A DNA stretch of 64,000 bases, taken from NCBI GenBank assembly GCA_030267565.1, contig BRXU01000029.1:1161001-1225000 (forward strand), written 5' to 3'. A model generated the notes under the pieces. That model ran no database searches and had not been told where the DNA came from. It was given only the letters and a program-made list of their open reading frames with translations. A program made the translations under genes and the position numbers. Positions 12,567 through 24,500 of this stretch are shown here, in pieces (within the stretch, counting starts at the first letter, position 1; each line of letters opens with the position of its first letter). Source of the DNA: Pleodorina starrii (lineage: Eukaryota > Chlorophyta > Chlorophyceae > Chlamydomonadales > Volvocaceae).

Positions 12567-13087
12567 AGCTGTGTGCCGCTGGTGCTCCACGGAGCCGACG
12601 GCGGCAAGGAGGTCGTGGGCCGCATCTGCACCCCCGCGGGCGCGCAGGGCCCGACCCTGTGCGGCCCCGGCTCCTCCGGCTGCCGCGGCTCGGTGCTGGG
12701 TCCCTCCCGTCAAGTGGATCTCGCCCAGCTGCTGGAGGCGCCGCCGGGGGCATGCAGCAGCGGATGCGGTGGAGGTGGGGATAACGGCGCCACTGACGGC
12801 CCGGCCGCCGCCGCCGCCGCGGCGGCGGCGGCGGCGACGGCTGCTGTGACGGGTTGTGCACCCGAGTCGCCTGCGGCGGCGCCCTGTGGGGCCGTTGCGG
12901 CCTGTGGAATGAGCCCGGGCTTGGGCAGCAACGGCTGTGGCATCAGCAGCAGCGGTGGCGGCGGCGGCGGCTCTGGATGCAGCGGCAGCTGCCCCGCAGC
13001 CTGCGCCGTGTGCCCGACCGCCGCGGGACACGCGTGACACGGCGGCAGGGGCCTTGTTCAAGGAGGAGGAGCTCAGTGGCGGCGCAG
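12567..13087 (+). CDS. Possible Cys-rich coding stretch, unknown gene
   Basis: After a pyrimidine-rich tract ending CTCTCAG at 12566 there is an open frame reading CVPLVLHGADGG, GRICTPAG and CGPGSSGC, then Ala and Gly runs with scattered cysteines to a stop at 13035. A different frame just downstream reads DTAAGALFKEEELSGGAVVA and ends at a good donor (CAG/GTGGGC near 13087). This looks like two exons of one gene with an unresolved junction, or one real and one fortuitous frame. No start codon, upstream exon or family could be assigned. It could also lie in a long 3' untranslated region of the carrier gene, since no TGTAA was seen between 12090 and about 14920. Confidence 0.25.
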
Positions 13088-15992
13088 TTGTTGCGGCGGT
13101 GGCCCCAGGTGGGCGAGGAGGAGAGGCAGGTGGGCGGGGAGGCACTCGGGGGCAGCTTGGGAGTGTTGATGAGAGCGTTGGGGCTGTAGAGCGTTGGGGC
13201 TGTAGAGCGTGCGTCGGGGTGGGGGTCGATGGAGTGCGTGGCGCGCTGGGCATTGGCCTTGGGGCTTGCCTCTGCTCGCGTTCCATTCAAGGGCACCCGT
13301 TGATAGCGAGTCTGGTGGGTTGGGAGGATTCCGGCGGCTGTTGGGAGGTCCTTGAAATGCCAAGGAAGGTGCAGCCGCCGCTCCTCGAAGAAGAATAACT
13401 TGACATGACTAGCAAATAGCGCACTTCGGTCGCGGCGCAACGCGGCGAAGCAAAGCGAGGGGCAGACAGAGAAGGCGGATGACGACCTCGCAGCTGGCCG
13501 GACGCTGCGGGAGCGCGCCGGCGCGGGCTAGCGACGGCGATGGTAGAGAGGGGGCTGGAGAGGATAGGTAGAGAGAAGAACGAGACCTAGACCGCAGCTG
13601 CTACGGTAATACAGAGACGGAGCACAGGGTTGGGAGCTTGTCGGGGACGAGGCTGGGGCGCTCCGGGGCCCTTGCGGCGCGGCCAATAGCGGACTGGGGG
13701 TTTGTTGAAGCACAGCGGCAGCGTCCCGTGCTGCATTAGAGAGGGGTCGGATGGATGGGCGCGATCGCGATGACCTCGCTTGCAATTTTTTTGGCTGGGA
13801 TGACGGCAAGCCAATGGCTTGCCTGTGACACGTCAAAGAGTCGACTGTCGAGGGGTGCGCGGCGGGTTCCGTTTGGGTAAGGCCGCCACGCCCTAATCAT
13901 GGCCGGGGATTTGGGACCGGAGGGCCATTGCTGTGGGCAGGCCGGAGGCGAGTGTGCCGAGTGGAGCGGAGCGGAGCGGGAGGGCACGGGCCTGGCTCTG
14001 CCGCCGCAACCTCGCGCGGTGTCCTTAGTCAGACACACAACAAGAATGCCCCCCACCGAGAGTCGAGTCCACACGCGTCAATTAGTAAGGAACATTGTTT
14101 GTTAAATCTCTAAATAAAGCGGGCAGTGATGTATTGGGCTCGTTGAGAGGCCCGACCGCGTGCATGTGTGCTGGACCCTTCGGTATTAGTTTTCTCGGGT
14201 GCTCGGGTGGTGACGGTTATTCGGAGGCGCCCGCCTAGCTCGTGATATTAAGAGGTCCAAGCCCTTGCGGACCGGTTCCGAGCTAGAGGTGCACGAGGTT
14301 GCTCATCTATAAGTTGGCTTGGATACAGGCATAAGGCATGGGGTGCCTTCCCTTGAGCCGCCTCGCCGCCGTCGCGTTGGCCACCACCCACCATTTTGCG
14401 GGTTGGGCGCTTGGTGCCTCTTGTGTTCCTCGACACGACACGACACGTGTCTGCGCTGGGGGCGCCCCGGCTGCCGCATTCACGTGCGGTCAGGTTGGAT
14501 TGGGCGACGTTGAACTATTGGCTCTGGGAGCCAGGTCGTCGGTTGCACGGGCCTGGCCTGGGGGTTGACGAGGTGGAGGACACAAAACACCGCAGCCCCA
14601 CCTGGGCCTTTGGACACTTCCACAAGGGGCCCCCAGGAACCTGATCTGAGATAAGCTGCGCGGGCTGCGACGTGGTTTACGTTGCGGTAAGACTTGGGGG
14701 GGGGCGCGCCTTCGTGGTCATGGGCGTATGTGTTGTGGGTGTCACCGCCGCGTGCCGTGGTGTACTTCGCACAGCCGCTGCCCCTGCTTGATTGGCGGGG
14801 CGTGGTGAGCGGAGGTGCGGCCTAGCCTAGCGGAAACCCTGTCGTTGACGGAGTGTTGCGTTGCCGCCGCAACATGCTTTTCGTGGCCGCAGCAGACGCG
14901 CGGCCACGGATAGGGAAGGCATGTAATAACGCTGGTGGACGCGATTCGTGCCCCGCCGTCGCTTTCATCGCCCATGTCGGCACAACAGACATCGCTGCGC
15001 CGCCTTGCAACCCGCTCCACGCGCAGCTCGAACCGTTCTCGACCTAACGCCCCTCTCCTGGTTTTACTGCACTGAAGGAAAGCCCTCTGCCTGATCGGGA
15101 CAGCGGGTGGGTGTCGCGCTTGGTTGCGCTGCGTCTGGTGCTCCGGAAATTCCGCATGTGTGTTCTTGTCCCAAGTAGCCCCAGGAGACGGGCCTGGGCA
15201 AGTCGGCCGCGCGAGGGTGCGCTCATTGTGCTGCCTTGCAGCCCGGCTTCGGAGCCGTGTAATAACTTCTTAGGGGAGCGGGGAGAGGACGTACACGATG
15301 ACGTGGAAGCGACCGACAGACCGACAATGAACCACTTTACAGTCTGTGTTCATGCGCCCCGAGCGACAAGCAGCGCATGGCAGTCCGCAGTTGCAAGGAA
15401 ACCCGTGCTTGGGTGCACGGATCCTTGTGTGTGTACGAACCCGGTACGGCGGTAAGACCCGGCAGGCACGGCTTCCGACATGCCTGCCCCTGCTCCGCAG
15501 AGATGAGGCCGAAGAGATTATCAGCCCCAACACAGGAATTGCGCCTTCGCCCAACTGTTATCGCGGCCGAACGTGGACGTCAGGCCCGCCTCGTTGACCG
15601 ACGTCTCAGGCCGAGCCGTTCTTTGTAGCCCGCAACGCCCTCCCACGCCGCAGGTTCTTCAAGACAGCAGAACCTGCAGCTGCTCCACGCGTCATACGAC
15701 CCCGCATTGAACGCTCCGCCTACATGGAGCAAACCATGTTCGACAATGCCCGAGCCTCCAGTCCAGGCCAAGTCATCGCATCATCCCTCCCCCCCCCCAT
15801 GAATCCAGTCCGGCGCCTGGCTAGTTGGGCTCGACCTCCACCGCTTTCGATGCCCCGCAGGCCATTAGTACATGGATTTAAGCGCCGCGCCCAGCGCAGA
15901 ACTGCCACGGACCCGCGCCACCCGCAACGAAAGATTTGCAAACCCGGGTCCTCCCGCCAGCAGTTAGCGCCCCACGGTCTCCTGCCCATCTT
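13088..15992. other. Gene-poor interval
   Basis: No convincing exons were found. Open frames here are Arg/Pro/Ala-rich and lack splice-consistent extension. TGTAA motifs occur on the + strand near 14922 and 15255. The segment just before 15993 is probably TOM7 3' untranslated sequence. Confidence 0.45.
15337..15341 (-). terminator. TGTAA polyadenylation motif (minus strand) for TOM7
   Basis: TTACA on the + strand, that is TGTAA on the minus strand, about 650 bases past the TOM7 stop codon. It is the nearest one I saw. Confidence 0.35.
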
Positions 15993-16322
15993 CTACCCCA
16001 GCCACAGCAGCTGGCCCAGGGTCGGCCTCGGCTTCGTCGACAGCATGCCCACAAGGATAATGGTCGGGATGAAGCCCCAGTGGACGACGGGCTGCAGGCA
16101 CGCCGAGAATGAGTTGGATTAATAGGGGGGCCGACAGATCAAGGTGGCTATTGCAACAAGTAAGACGTTCACAGTCTAGTCGTTGGGTGCAGACGCGAAG
16201 GGGTTGAGGCTAAACTGTTGACGGGGAGTGTCGGCCGGCATCATCACCCTTACCTTGCCGTATGTTGCCACCACGTCCACCACCTGTTCAACCTTTTTCA
16301 TGATATCGTTGACAGTGGCCAT
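15993..16322 (-). CDS. TOM7: Mitochondrial import receptor subunit TOM7
   Basis: Two exons on the minus strand, 16254-16322 and 15993-16091, joined at phase 0 by a GTAAGG donor and CTGCAG acceptor, encode 55 residues. The N-terminal exon gives a short amphipathic stretch (MATVNDIMKKVEQVVDVV). Exon 2 contains the TOM7 hallmark WGFIP followed by a hydrophobic tail-anchor segment (TIILVGML) and the conserved PRPTLGQLLW end. TOM7 is a small single-pass subunit of the outer-membrane TOM complex that modulates its assembly. Plant and animal members are 55-75 residues, so the length fits. Its start lies 270 bases from the start of the divergent gene at 16593, suggesting a shared promoter. The gene is too short to appear in a simple long-ORF scan. 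Confidence 0.9.
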
Positions 16323-16592
16323 GCTTGCTGCACACACGATTAACGAAGTCGACGAGACCCGGTGGGCGGCCTTGGTTCAGATGAAGGCAACAGCCAAAAG
16401 AAAACGAATGGCAGAAGAAAAAACTTTGCGTGGGAGCTACAGAAACGTCTCAGAGCGTATTCTTCATAGTACGTGTTTTATCATATCGGGCCGTTTGTCC
16501 TGCAACCAATTCACTCTTTTGCGATACCCGATACGCCAATACACCGCAAGCCCTCGTTTCCTACCCACGGACTTTACATTTATATATAACAA
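16323..16592. promoter_or_regulatory. Divergent promoter region, TOM7 / NURR-repeat gene
   Basis: The 270 bases between two head-to-head start codons must hold both 5' untranslated regions and core promoters. An AT-rich TATATATAAC box at 16581-16590 lies only 2 bases from the ATG at 16593, too close for a conventional TATA box unless the leader is nearly absent. Confidence 0.45.
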
Positions 16593-19500
16593 ATGGACTC
16601 ACTTAAGCGCAGCGCAGACGTGGCTGGGATTCTAAATGGGGGGGGCGGCCCCGATTACAAGTCGGCGCGTGCAGGTATGGATAGGCCTTAGCGACCTGGG
16701 TTATATGGTATCAGTGGTCAGCAGCGTGGCTTGTGCGTCACGCGGCTTCTTCTGGGTGCTGCCTGACGCCCAGTGATCGCTGACCCCATACTTCTACCGC
16801 AGACCGCTTCGAATCCTGCGATCACCGCCTGCGGGATCGCATTCAGCGCATGGTAGCCGGTGGGCTGGTGAGTAATGGGTATGCTGTGTCCGAAGTTGTC
16901 ACCTTGTATCTTGTATCGAAAGTCTACGCCCATGCCTTCAGGTGAGGGCCGACGACGTGGACGACAAGGCGCTGGATCTCTTAAAGGACTTGAAGGTTGA
17001 CGACGCTATCAACGTCATCGATCAGTTCGAGCGCGCGGTGCAGGGCGGAAACGTGAAGAACAAGAGTGCGTACCTGGCTGGCGTTGCAACGCGCCACAAG
17101 CATTTCGGACATGGGCCAAAGCTGTCGAAGGATGTCCAGCAGCGCTTGGAGCAGCTCTACCGCACCGGCAAGATGCGGGACTCTGTGAGTGGTCGCACGC
17201 GGTACACCTCAACGCGACTTGAAACGTTTTTTCCGGGTGCTGCCGGCGCTCCTATGCCGCATCGCGCCCATCCCACGCACGTTTCCACGTCCTGGCTGCA
17301 ACAACGCATGTGCCCCTGCAGCCACGGTCCTTGCCTCGGATGTGCTTGCCGAAATTCCTTGTTACGGACCTTGCCCGACCTACCCGCGTCCCGTTCCTCC
17401 TACCCCACCCCACCGACGCGCCTCGTCGGCCCCCGGTTTCGGTTATCTTCCGCAGCAAGTGTTTGACGCCAAGGTGCTGGAGGCCATCAACGACCTGGAG
17501 CCCGGTCTGGCCATTCGTGTGATCGAAAACTTTGAGAGCAAGGACCTGGAGGACGCGCGCAACATCAATGCGCTCTTCATGGCTACCATCAAGATAACCA
17601 AGGAGCAGGTGCGCGCTGCCTGGGGGCTCTCCGGGGCGTAATCGGGGAGGTGGCAGCACACGCGGCGCAGCCCGGGGCACGGCGCATGCGCGGCATTGTG
17701 GGAACCTGGCCGACTTGGCGTTGGGGTTTTTGTTCGTGTACGTGCGCGGTGACGTGGCGCGTCCCATGCGCATGGCGGGTGAGTCGCCATGGATAGCTTG
17801 GAATTGGACGCGGGGAGTATTTGGACAGGTACTGGGGTAACCGACATATTGGGAGTTGGGAAGTTGTCCCAGTTGGGAGTAGTTGCCGGCTAGCTAGTGA
17901 CTCGCCCCGCTCCGTGCATTACCGTACACCCCCAACCCGCCGTACGACCGCCGATCTCCCTCGCCGCCGTCCGGTCGCGATGCCGCGGGTCCCCTCCGGT
18001 GTTGGCTTGCGACTGCCGATTGCAGATTGCGCGCGAACGCTCGTACGGAATGCCGCCACCGCCGCACGGCTACCGCGATTCGATGCCGCCGCCGCACCAC
18101 GGAATGCCCCCGCCGCCGCACGGAATGCCCCCGCCGCCGTACGGAATGCCCCCGCCGCCGTACTCCGCGCCGCCGCCGTATGGCGCACCCGCGCCGTACC
18201 CGCCGCCCATGATGCACGCGCCGCCTCCGATGGCAGGTCAGACCTTGCTCCGCCTCCTCACCCCCGACATCTGTCAGCTGTCAAATGATGTAGATGTTAG
18301 CATTAGGATGGGCGGGTGGTAGTACCTCGGCAGGTAACGGTCTGCAGCGTGCGGTCGTTGAATGCGGGCGACGTATACATGGGTATACATGTGCGAGCCG
18401 AGTGTTGTGGGTTTCGCCTATACCCGTTGCCTTGTAGTGTTACAGGAATGCGCCGGACACATATGAAAGTCTCTTCAGGCAATCAACCTCAGGCCTATGT
18501 CGGCGCAACCAACCAGTGACGGCAAGACACGGAACGCCGGGCCTAGCCTTATGTGAATGCGTACCGGTTGCACGGGATTAATCCGCTTTTTCGTCGCCGC
18601 CCTCCCCTTGTCCCGACGCCTCCAGCGGGTTTTCGCCATATCCTGCCCCCTTGTCCCACCTGGCAACACCAAACATCATCCTTCCTGTCGAGTCCTGGCG
18701 CCCTTGTTGATCCTTCTCAGCCCACCGCCCACGCTCCCCTGTTCCCCGCCCACAGCGGCCTCCCCGTCCGCGACTCGGCGCCACTACGGCAGCGAGCAGC
18801 AGGCGGTGGGCGTGCGCGTAGACGAGCTGCACAACCTCAGCCCGCACGCGCCCTACGTGCCCGCCTCGGTGGCACTGGCTCTGCAGCGCGCCTGGGACAG
18901 CGGCAACCGGCTGGTGTCGCTGCTGGATGAGGGCTCCTGGAAGGCGCTCACGGAGATGGAGGCGCAGCACGGACAGCAGGTGGGAGAGGAGGGGTTGCGG
19001 AGAGGGGTCGGGGGTGGGATGTCGTCGAGCGGCGGGGACTGCAGGGCCCTTGACACCTCTTGTTGTTGTTGTCAGCGCTTGCGCCCTCAATGGTATTGGC
19101 CTTCCTGCATACGCTGCCGACCCGGGCCTTTCTCTCCTCCCCGCGGCTTCATGCAGGTTGTGAACGAGGTCGTTGAGGCCATGAACAACCAGCAGATCCG
19201 CAACTGCAACGCCTTCCTCATTGTGAGTGCTTGTCTCGCTACGTCACGGTCCGTAGGAACCTACATAAACTTTCGGGGCGAGGATTAGGACTGCAGTACG
19301 GTATCAGTTCGGGTCCTTCGGTAACGTGGGATGCGATGTGCACGTCATCATTAGCCTGTGCAATTTGCGGTGGGCCATGGAGGGCCACGGATTCCCTGAG
19401 CCGCTGCGCGCTCCCCGGTGCGGTTGGAAAGCCATGCCGCCGTGAGTTGGATGTGATTTGCTTGAGGGTCGGTACCTGGGATACGTTTGCATGCAGTCGG

Positions 19501-20119
19501 TGGCCAAGAAGTTCCTGACGGGCACGGGCGGCTCTCCGGGAGCCGGCAGCTACGGCGCCTCGGGCGGCTTCGGCGGCGGTGGCGGCGGCTACGGCGGTGG
19601 CGGTGGCGGCGGTTACGGCGGCGGCGGCTATGGCGGCGGTGGCCCCGGTGGCCCCGGCGGCCAGAAGGGTGTCCCCGCGCTGAACAAGCTGCACGGCGTC
19701 CTGGCCCAGCGGGCGCAGGTGGATGGGTTGAGCGCGGCGGGAATAGACGACAAAGGGGTTGTCTGGCTACACATAGAGTTTTGTCAGCGCCGGTGTGCCG
19801 GTCCAAGCGACCGCTCCTCGCCGCTACGCCAGGGCACCTCCCATCCAACCATCACCCGCCTCGCTTTACTCCTCGACCGCCTCGCTGCGCCCCGCCTTCT
19901 GCCCCGCAGGACCTGCTTGTCCAGCACTCCCACGTGCTGCGCGACTCCCACTTCGACGAGGTGGTGGTGTCTCAGCTGCAGAAGCTGCCCGAGCACGAGG
20001 CGCTGGAGGTGCTGGCGGAGGTGGGCCGCCACGAGCTGGTGGGCGTCAAGAACATCCCCGCCTACATCATGGGCATCATCAACCGCTACAAGCGCGGAGG
20101 TACGCGGCCCGGATACTGA
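16593..20119 (+). CDS. RNA-binding-type protein with four hnRNP-Q acidic (NURR-like) domains
   Basis: Nine exons: 16593-16674, 16803-16867, 16942-17184, 17456-17608, 18026-18236, 18756-18979, 19157-19222, 19497-19718, 19910-20119. All phases agree; the product is 491 residues. Residues about 28-105 follow the hnRNP Q/R N-terminal acidic domain closely: LRDRIQRMVAGG, then ALDLLKDLKVDDAINVIDQF, then NKSAYLAGV. A second copy (about 106-181) has AIRVIENFESKDLEDARNIN. A third (about 255-355) has VVNEVVEAMNNQQIRNCNAF and a fourth (about 405-485) has VKNIPAYIMGIINRY. Copies 2 and 3 are separated by repeated MPPPPHG/MPPPPYG units; copies 3 and 4 by a Gly/Tyr-rich linker typical of hnRNPs. The end is KRGGTRPGY. 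No RRM is visible. A protein-protein or RNP-assembly role in mRNA metabolism is inferred. An alternative 3' splice at 20099 is possible. Confidence 0.75.
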
Positions 20120-21598
20120 TGCAAACGGAGGAGGAGGAGGAGCAGAGGCCGGATCGTCCGACCTCAAGTTCCACGCGCGTAAGAGCGGTTTGCGGGAGAC
20201 GCTGGGTACGGCGGCTTGCTGTTGTTCTGCACTCTTGGAAGTGCTGCGCGAGCATGTTGAGAGCGATTGAGGACATAGCTACATACGTGCCCTGTTGGCT
20301 TGAGCGAGGAGCGGGGCGTTGGTGGGTTTGAGTGCGTGGTTCGCCTTGTTCTGTTTAGGACCTCGTTTCGCACTCGCATCCTGCACGGATTGCTGCACGG
20401 CGCTCCTTGTTCGCGCTGAAAAGGTGCTTTGGATTGCGCGGCCACCCATATCTGAGTTTTGGGTGTATGACCACGTCTACAACGGCCGAGAGGGACTACT
20501 GGTTGCCGGGGACACCAAGGACGTCTTGATCGGCGAGATGGCCGAGCGCGAGCAGGCTGTAAGTTTCATAGCGTCTGAAGGTACCGTACTGGGGAGATGA
20601 ATTTGTGGGCAGCAGGCTCCAGATACCCCGAATAACCCTTCCCAGGAGTCTGCGCGTTTCATTGTAAGGATTTGCAACTCGCACGAGACGGCTTGATAGA
20701 GGCCTTGATTGATTAATTGGCCGACACCTCGGTTGTGTCGAACCGCATGCTATGTTGGTTGGCTGCCGAACCGCGACCGGCAGGCGGGCTGTTGGGAGGA
20801 TGGAAAATGTTCTCCCTCGCTCGTCCCAAACATGCGCATCCGACCAGTGTTCACCGGTGTCTGGCGCATGAAGATTCTGAATGGTACTACCAGCAGCATT
20901 TCCTCCACGGCGCGGAAAAGCGCGTGGTGCCGCAACGAGGCAGAGGAGCAGTGCTTCTCAGGCTGCCCCGTAGCGCAGTGGTCACATCGCTGCTGGCGCT
21001 GCGGCTCTTGTCGAGCAACGGAAGGGCTCCGGGCGTGCAGTGGTGCGCATGTCGACAAGAATCGCCGGCTTGTGCGCCGCAACGCAGCCAAGGCTGGCTT
21101 CGTGAGCGGCCGTTTGCCCGTCTGGCGTGACGCGTGGCAGCTTGCATACTGATAAATCTGTTGGGGCGGTCAGTTGTCAGTTGATTTTTTCTTGAGAGTG
21201 TTTATTGGTGTGCTGGAAGCAAAGCATGGACGCCGTGAAGAGGAACTTAAGCTGGTTGCTCTGATTGGTTTGTTGGTTTGTGTGCCCGTGCGGCCCTCCG
21301 GTACGCCCTCACGAAACGCATGACCCCGTACGCGCGTTGACCGGCTGGTTCCGCTACGTCTCGGACATCGTGAACGTGCCGTTGTAAGAGTCACCTGAAA
21401 TAATCACCATGGTGCGCACTTGGCCTGAATTGGCGAATTCGACGTTGCCAGTAGGCTGCCGGCAGCTGCCGGGCACACTTCGCAGCTGTCGAAGTCGAAG
21501 TCCTTCGACAGTGCTCGCCATTGCTGCCTTTTTTCCCATGCTCACGAAATAAACCAACTCGGTCCAGCCACCGCATCATGCCAGGCCCCTCGGCTGCC
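20120..21598 (+). other. Probable 3' untranslated region and unassigned open frames
   Basis: A frame at about 20359-20556 (EFWVYDHVYNGREG, then GDTKDVLIGEMAEREQA) is bounded by TTTAG and GTAAGT. An 18-base piece at 20646-20663 (ESARFI) and frames near 20870-21152 (EWYYQQHFLHG; RRNAAKAGFVSGRLP) also look somewhat coding. I could not join them into one phase-consistent gene. TGTAA motifs at 20558 and 20663 suggest that much of this is the 3' end of the NURR-repeat gene. From 21153 to 21598 I see nothing beyond possible SET-gene 3' sequence. Confidence 0.25.
20558..20562 (+). terminator. TGTAA polyadenylation motif
   Basis: TGTAA about 440 bases after the stop codon at 20119; a second copy follows at 20663. 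Confidence 0.35.
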
Positions 21599-24500
21599 TC
21601 AGCTGGTTGTCTCGGTGCGACGCTGGCGCTGCTGCTGCATCAGGGCGCCCAGGTCCCGTGGCATCACCCGTCCACGCCCCGACGGTCCCGCTGCCGCCAC
21701 AGCATCCGAACCCAACACCTCCTCCGCACACCGCATCGCTCGGAGCAGAATCTGCTGCTGCTGGACGCGCCACTGCACTGCCAGGCCCGCGCAGGTCAGC
21801 CCGTCCGACAGCGCTGTTGCCGCTGCCCCTGCTGCTGCCGTCTCAGCTCCTCCCCCCGATGCCGCAGCGGCGCCTGATGCCGGCTCAGGGGCGCTCCCAG
21901 GAGCTGCAACAGTCACGACCTCGCTCGACGTCTCCCCCGTGCTACAGCAAGGCTCGGTGGGCAGCGGGCTGCTGCAGTCCACGGACTCCGGTCCGCCCGC
22001 TGCGGCCTCCCCACACACAGTCCCAGCTTGGCGCCGCTGGCTCACCACCGCCGCCTCCCCTGCCGCCCGTGCATGCGCCTCATCCGTGTCCTGCCCTTGT
22101 CGCTGTCCTTGCGTTTCAGAGCCTGCCCCCTGATGGAGGTGTGATTGCGGCTGCTTCTGTCGCTGCTGCTGCTGCTCAGGCTGCTGCTGCTGCTGCTGCT
22201 GCAGGTGCGGGCTGTTTGACAGATCCCCCAGCTGCCGGCTGCACGCCGCATGGAGCCATCGAAGCACCTGGCGGTCGCCCTGGCGGCAGGGCGAGGCGAT
22301 GCGAAACGGCGGGAGGGGGTATCGGCGATAAGAGTTTTCGAACTGAAGCCCTGACACAACCCGATCCCTAGCGCTTGCCTCCACCCTGCACGGCGACCTC
22401 GCCGACCGCTCCCCCTCACCTGCTCACTGACCCGCTCCCCCGCCGCCATGAGGTGCCCCGCGCTGCGCCGCTCCGCCGGGCTGGCGGCGCAGTAGCGCAG
22501 CAGGTGCAGCAGCTGCCAACTGGGCTGGCCGTTGGCGTGCAGGAAACAGTCGGAGGGGGCAAGGTACGGCGCGCCGGCGGCGGCGCGGGCGGAGGACGGC
22601 AGCGGCAGCGCCGCAGGATCCAGCTGGGCCGTGTCGTGCGGGTTGTCCTGCACCCCGTGGCGGAGAGGGGCCCCGCAGCGGCAGGACACCCTCAGGAGGC
22701 CCATGTCAGAATGGGCCATTGGGCATGTTCACCGGACAACGAGGGAGGCGGATGGCAGGCTGGATGCTGCGTGACGCCCTTCTGGTGCAGGGTGGAGCAG
22801 GCTTGAAGCGCGAAGAGGGCAGATACCAGGAAGCTGCGTGTTGGCACACAGCCAGTGCAGCCGCCAAGCGAAACGGAAGACGAAACCAGCCGCCGGTACG
22901 TACGTACGTATCTACATACAGATGATGTGTAGGTGTGACGGCGCGGAGCGGCGGCAGCTGCAAGCTTCCCGAGCTCCGAAATCCCAGCCCAAGGGTCCGA
23001 GGGCCAAGATGCCGCGCCGGTGCAAACAAACAATACCCCCATCAGCATTCGCAGACCGGACTCAGACCCGGCACACACACTCACCTGCAGGACGAATCCG
23101 TAGTGCTCCAACAGCTCTAAATTGGTGTAGCGGCCGTAGCACAGCATGACCTGCTCGCCGCGGCGGTACGGCCGACGTACGACAATGCAGTACTGCTGGG
23201 CGGGCTCGTCCCACATCCCGTCGCCGGCAATCGTCGAGCCGTCATCGGTCTGGGCTGCGTCAGTGCTCGCCGCCCCGCCGCTGTCGCCAGCCGCCGGCGG
23301 CTGAGGCTCCGGGCTGCTGCCGTCCTCCGCGGTACCCATCGCACCGCCCCGACGACCGGCGCCGTGCCCATCACTGGCATCACTACCACCACCACCACCA
23401 CAACGGCCGCCATCTTTAATACCGCGCAGCTCGCGACCTTCGCAGCTGTCCGCTGAGGATCTGCTGGCACGCGCACAATCCGTGGATAGGCTGTTGCGGC
23501 GGGTCGCATCGCCGTGATGGCTGTAGCAGTCGCGTGTTGGCGCCATGGCGGCGCAAGCGGGCCCGCAGGGCCCATTACCGGAGCTGTCGGGCCCCGGCGG
23601 ACGGCGGCCGGGGCCGGGGCTGGGGCTGCGGCTGCCGTCGCCAGCGCACGTCGCCGGGGCTGCACTGTCGTCGCCTGGGCACCCGCCCCGGCCGCCAACG
23701 TCAACGTCAACGTCACGGCGGCCGACGCTGCCGCCGCCGCCGCCGCCACAGCAAGTGTCGGCTCTGCCGCCACCGACAGCGGCGCCGGGAGCGACAGGCG
23801 ACCGCGCGGCTCCTCGTTGCTCCGAATCCTCCTCCGTTGCGGTTGGCAACGGTTCCAACGGCCCCGGCAGAGCTGCCGCAATCATCTCAACCTCTCCCCC
23901 CTTTCCAGCTGCTGCTGCTGCTGTTGTCCTCGCATGCGCGATAACTGGTTTGCCGCCCGCCGCTCGTGACCCGCACGGGCTGGCAGCAGCAGCGTCAGCC
24001 CGGCCGGCGGCTACGGCCGCTGGCCCGCCCAGCTGCGGCGTGTACGGCGCGGGCGGCGGTTGGTAGTTGTGCAGGTCGCCGTACGGCGTAAGGGCCCCCG
24101 CGGGGCACCAGGGCAGGTACATGGTCCGGCTGTGCAGGGAGGAAGCGGCCCACAGCCAGGCTCGAAATGAGGTGAAGCGCTTGGGCAGGCCTGCGGGCAT
24201 TGCGAGGGCGTTGACAAGTAGGTGCGGCAGGCGGATGTGGTAAGCCGCTTTAGGAAGCACGGAAGGCGTTGGGAAAGGGGTTCTGATATGGTTGCTTTGT
24301 TTCGCTTCAACCCGTTGCCTGATTCGACACCTCGACTATTGGCGGAAGCCTTCCCGCCGAAACCCCGCCCCGCCCCGCCCTGCCCTCCCCTGCCCAGCTC
24401 CTATTATTCCCCCGCCCCGCCCACCTACCCAGCTCATGCAGCACCGGCAGCGCTCCGCGCCACTCCTCCCGCGCCCGGTCCGCCGCAGCCACGGCCGCAT

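Noticed and set aside
12198..13037. The whole 279-residue open frame as one protein
   Set aside because: The part before 12567 has no coding character and is followed by a polypyrimidine tract and acceptor, so at most the second half is an exon.
15724..16122. 132-residue + strand frame
   Set aside because: It overlaps TOM7 exon 2 on the opposite strand, has no family features, and the TOM7 reading explains the region better.
20359..21152. A separate gene downstream of the NURR-repeat gene
   Set aside because: Coding-looking pieces could not be joined in consistent phase and TGTAA motifs fall inside them, so it is left as unassigned rather than called a gene.
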